The position numbers and the translations under genes were made by a program. Below are positions 22,875-22,961 of a DNA stretch of 22,961 nt, in pieces. Under the pieces are notes generated by a model. That model did no database searches, had not been told where the DNA came from, and saw only the letters and a list, made by a program, of their open reading frames with translations. The stretch is from assembly GCA_046496815.1 (NCBI GenBank), contig JAWOGN010000229.1:1-22961 (forward strand), given 5' to 3'. Each line of letters begins with the position of its first letter. Within the stretch, counting starts at the first letter, position 1. This DNA is from JAWOGN01 sp046496815. GTDB lineage: Bacteria > Desulfobacterota > DSM-4660 > Desulfatiglandales > Desulfatiglandaceae.

Positions 22875-22961
22875 TTGGCAAACCATAAAAAAAGATTTGA
22901 AATCATCATCCAGAAATTAAGGGATAGTGGCCACAGGATAACGCCTCAGCGGCTGGCTATC
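22875..22961 (+). CDS. Fur-family metalloregulator, N-terminal fragment (runs off window)
   Basis: 29 codons are visible, beginning ANHKKRFEIIIQKLRDSGHR and then ITPQRLAI. The helix followed by G-R-T/I-P-Q-R is the start of the winged-helix DNA-binding domain of Fur, PerR and Zur proteins. The start is TTG 22875 with AAAGAGG 6 nt upstream. Fur, PerR and Zur cannot be told apart from this piece; the metal and peroxide-sensing residues lie outside the window. A PerR-type role would suit a cell with rubrerythrin. Confidence 0.8.
   Translation, partial: MANHKKRFEIIIQKLRDSGHRITPQRLAI

Noticed and set aside
1..22961. tRNA, rRNA, CRISPR arrays, phage or toxin-antitoxin modules
   Set aside because: No T-arm-like motifs with cloverleaf, no regularly spaced repeats and no matching protein families were seen on either strand.

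Overview
The window looks like chromosomal DNA of roughly 50% G+C from a strictly or mostly anaerobic, Gram-negative-type bacterium, most likely a Desulfobacterota (old Deltaproteobacteria) lineage. This is an inference from gene content: an ADP-forming acyl-CoA synthetase split into two subunits, a rubrerythrin, a four-gene phage-shock-protein locus, a multi-cluster iron-sulfur protein, an archaeal/actinobacterial-type inositol-3-phosphate synthase and a RAYT-like Y1 transposase. No RNA gene, CRISPR array or prophage was seen.

Layout. 1-2450 (-): phosphoenolpyruvate synthase, 3' end cut by the window edge. 2451-2773: divergent control region whose two predicted promoters share one -35 site; on the + side it carries a long structured leader with an intrinsic-terminator-like hairpin in front of a cysteine desulfurase/selenocysteine lyase-like gene (2774-3934, +). 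4038-6028 (-): rubrerythrin and pspC-pspB-pspA, with pspF divergent (6207-7256, +) and a good sigma-54 promoter in front of pspA. 7570-12657 (+): glycerate 2-kinase, ADP-forming acyl-CoA synthetase alpha and beta, and a GT2-like glycosyltransferase. 12754-17339 (-): HemW, LepA and a TPR protein with a beta-rich tail. 17799-19690 (+): an iron-sulfur protein and a small unknown protein. 19760-21511 (-): inositol-3-phosphate synthase and an exported DUF4174-like protein. 21598-22688: a 1.09-kb mobile element with terminal inverted repeats and a RAYT-like transposase. 22875-end (+): start of a Fur-family regulator behind a clear promoter and an operator-like palindrome.

How the genes fit together. 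The psp block is a self-contained envelope-stress unit: PspF with RNA polymerase-sigma-54 should drive pspABC, and PspA should hold PspF in check. Rubrerythrin lies 77 nt behind pspC, so peroxide defence may be co-transcribed. PEP synthase, the ADP-forming acyl-CoA synthetase and glycerate kinase are central-carbon enzymes of an acetate/pyruvate-based anaerobic metabolism. The glycosyltransferase resembles enzymes that glycosylate glycerate or phosphoglycerate, so with glycerate kinase nearby a glucosylglycerate-type solute is a reasonable but unproven guess.

The most interesting unexplained signal is the leader at about 2598-2758, which has a riboswitch-like arrangement (compact stem, possible pseudoknot, terminator hairpin, ribosome binding site) that I cannot assign to a known class. 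A second, weaker attenuator-like arrangement lies ahead of the iron-sulfur protein gene. The other items worth following are the transposon ends with compensatory changes and the cysteine-rich iron-sulfur protein.
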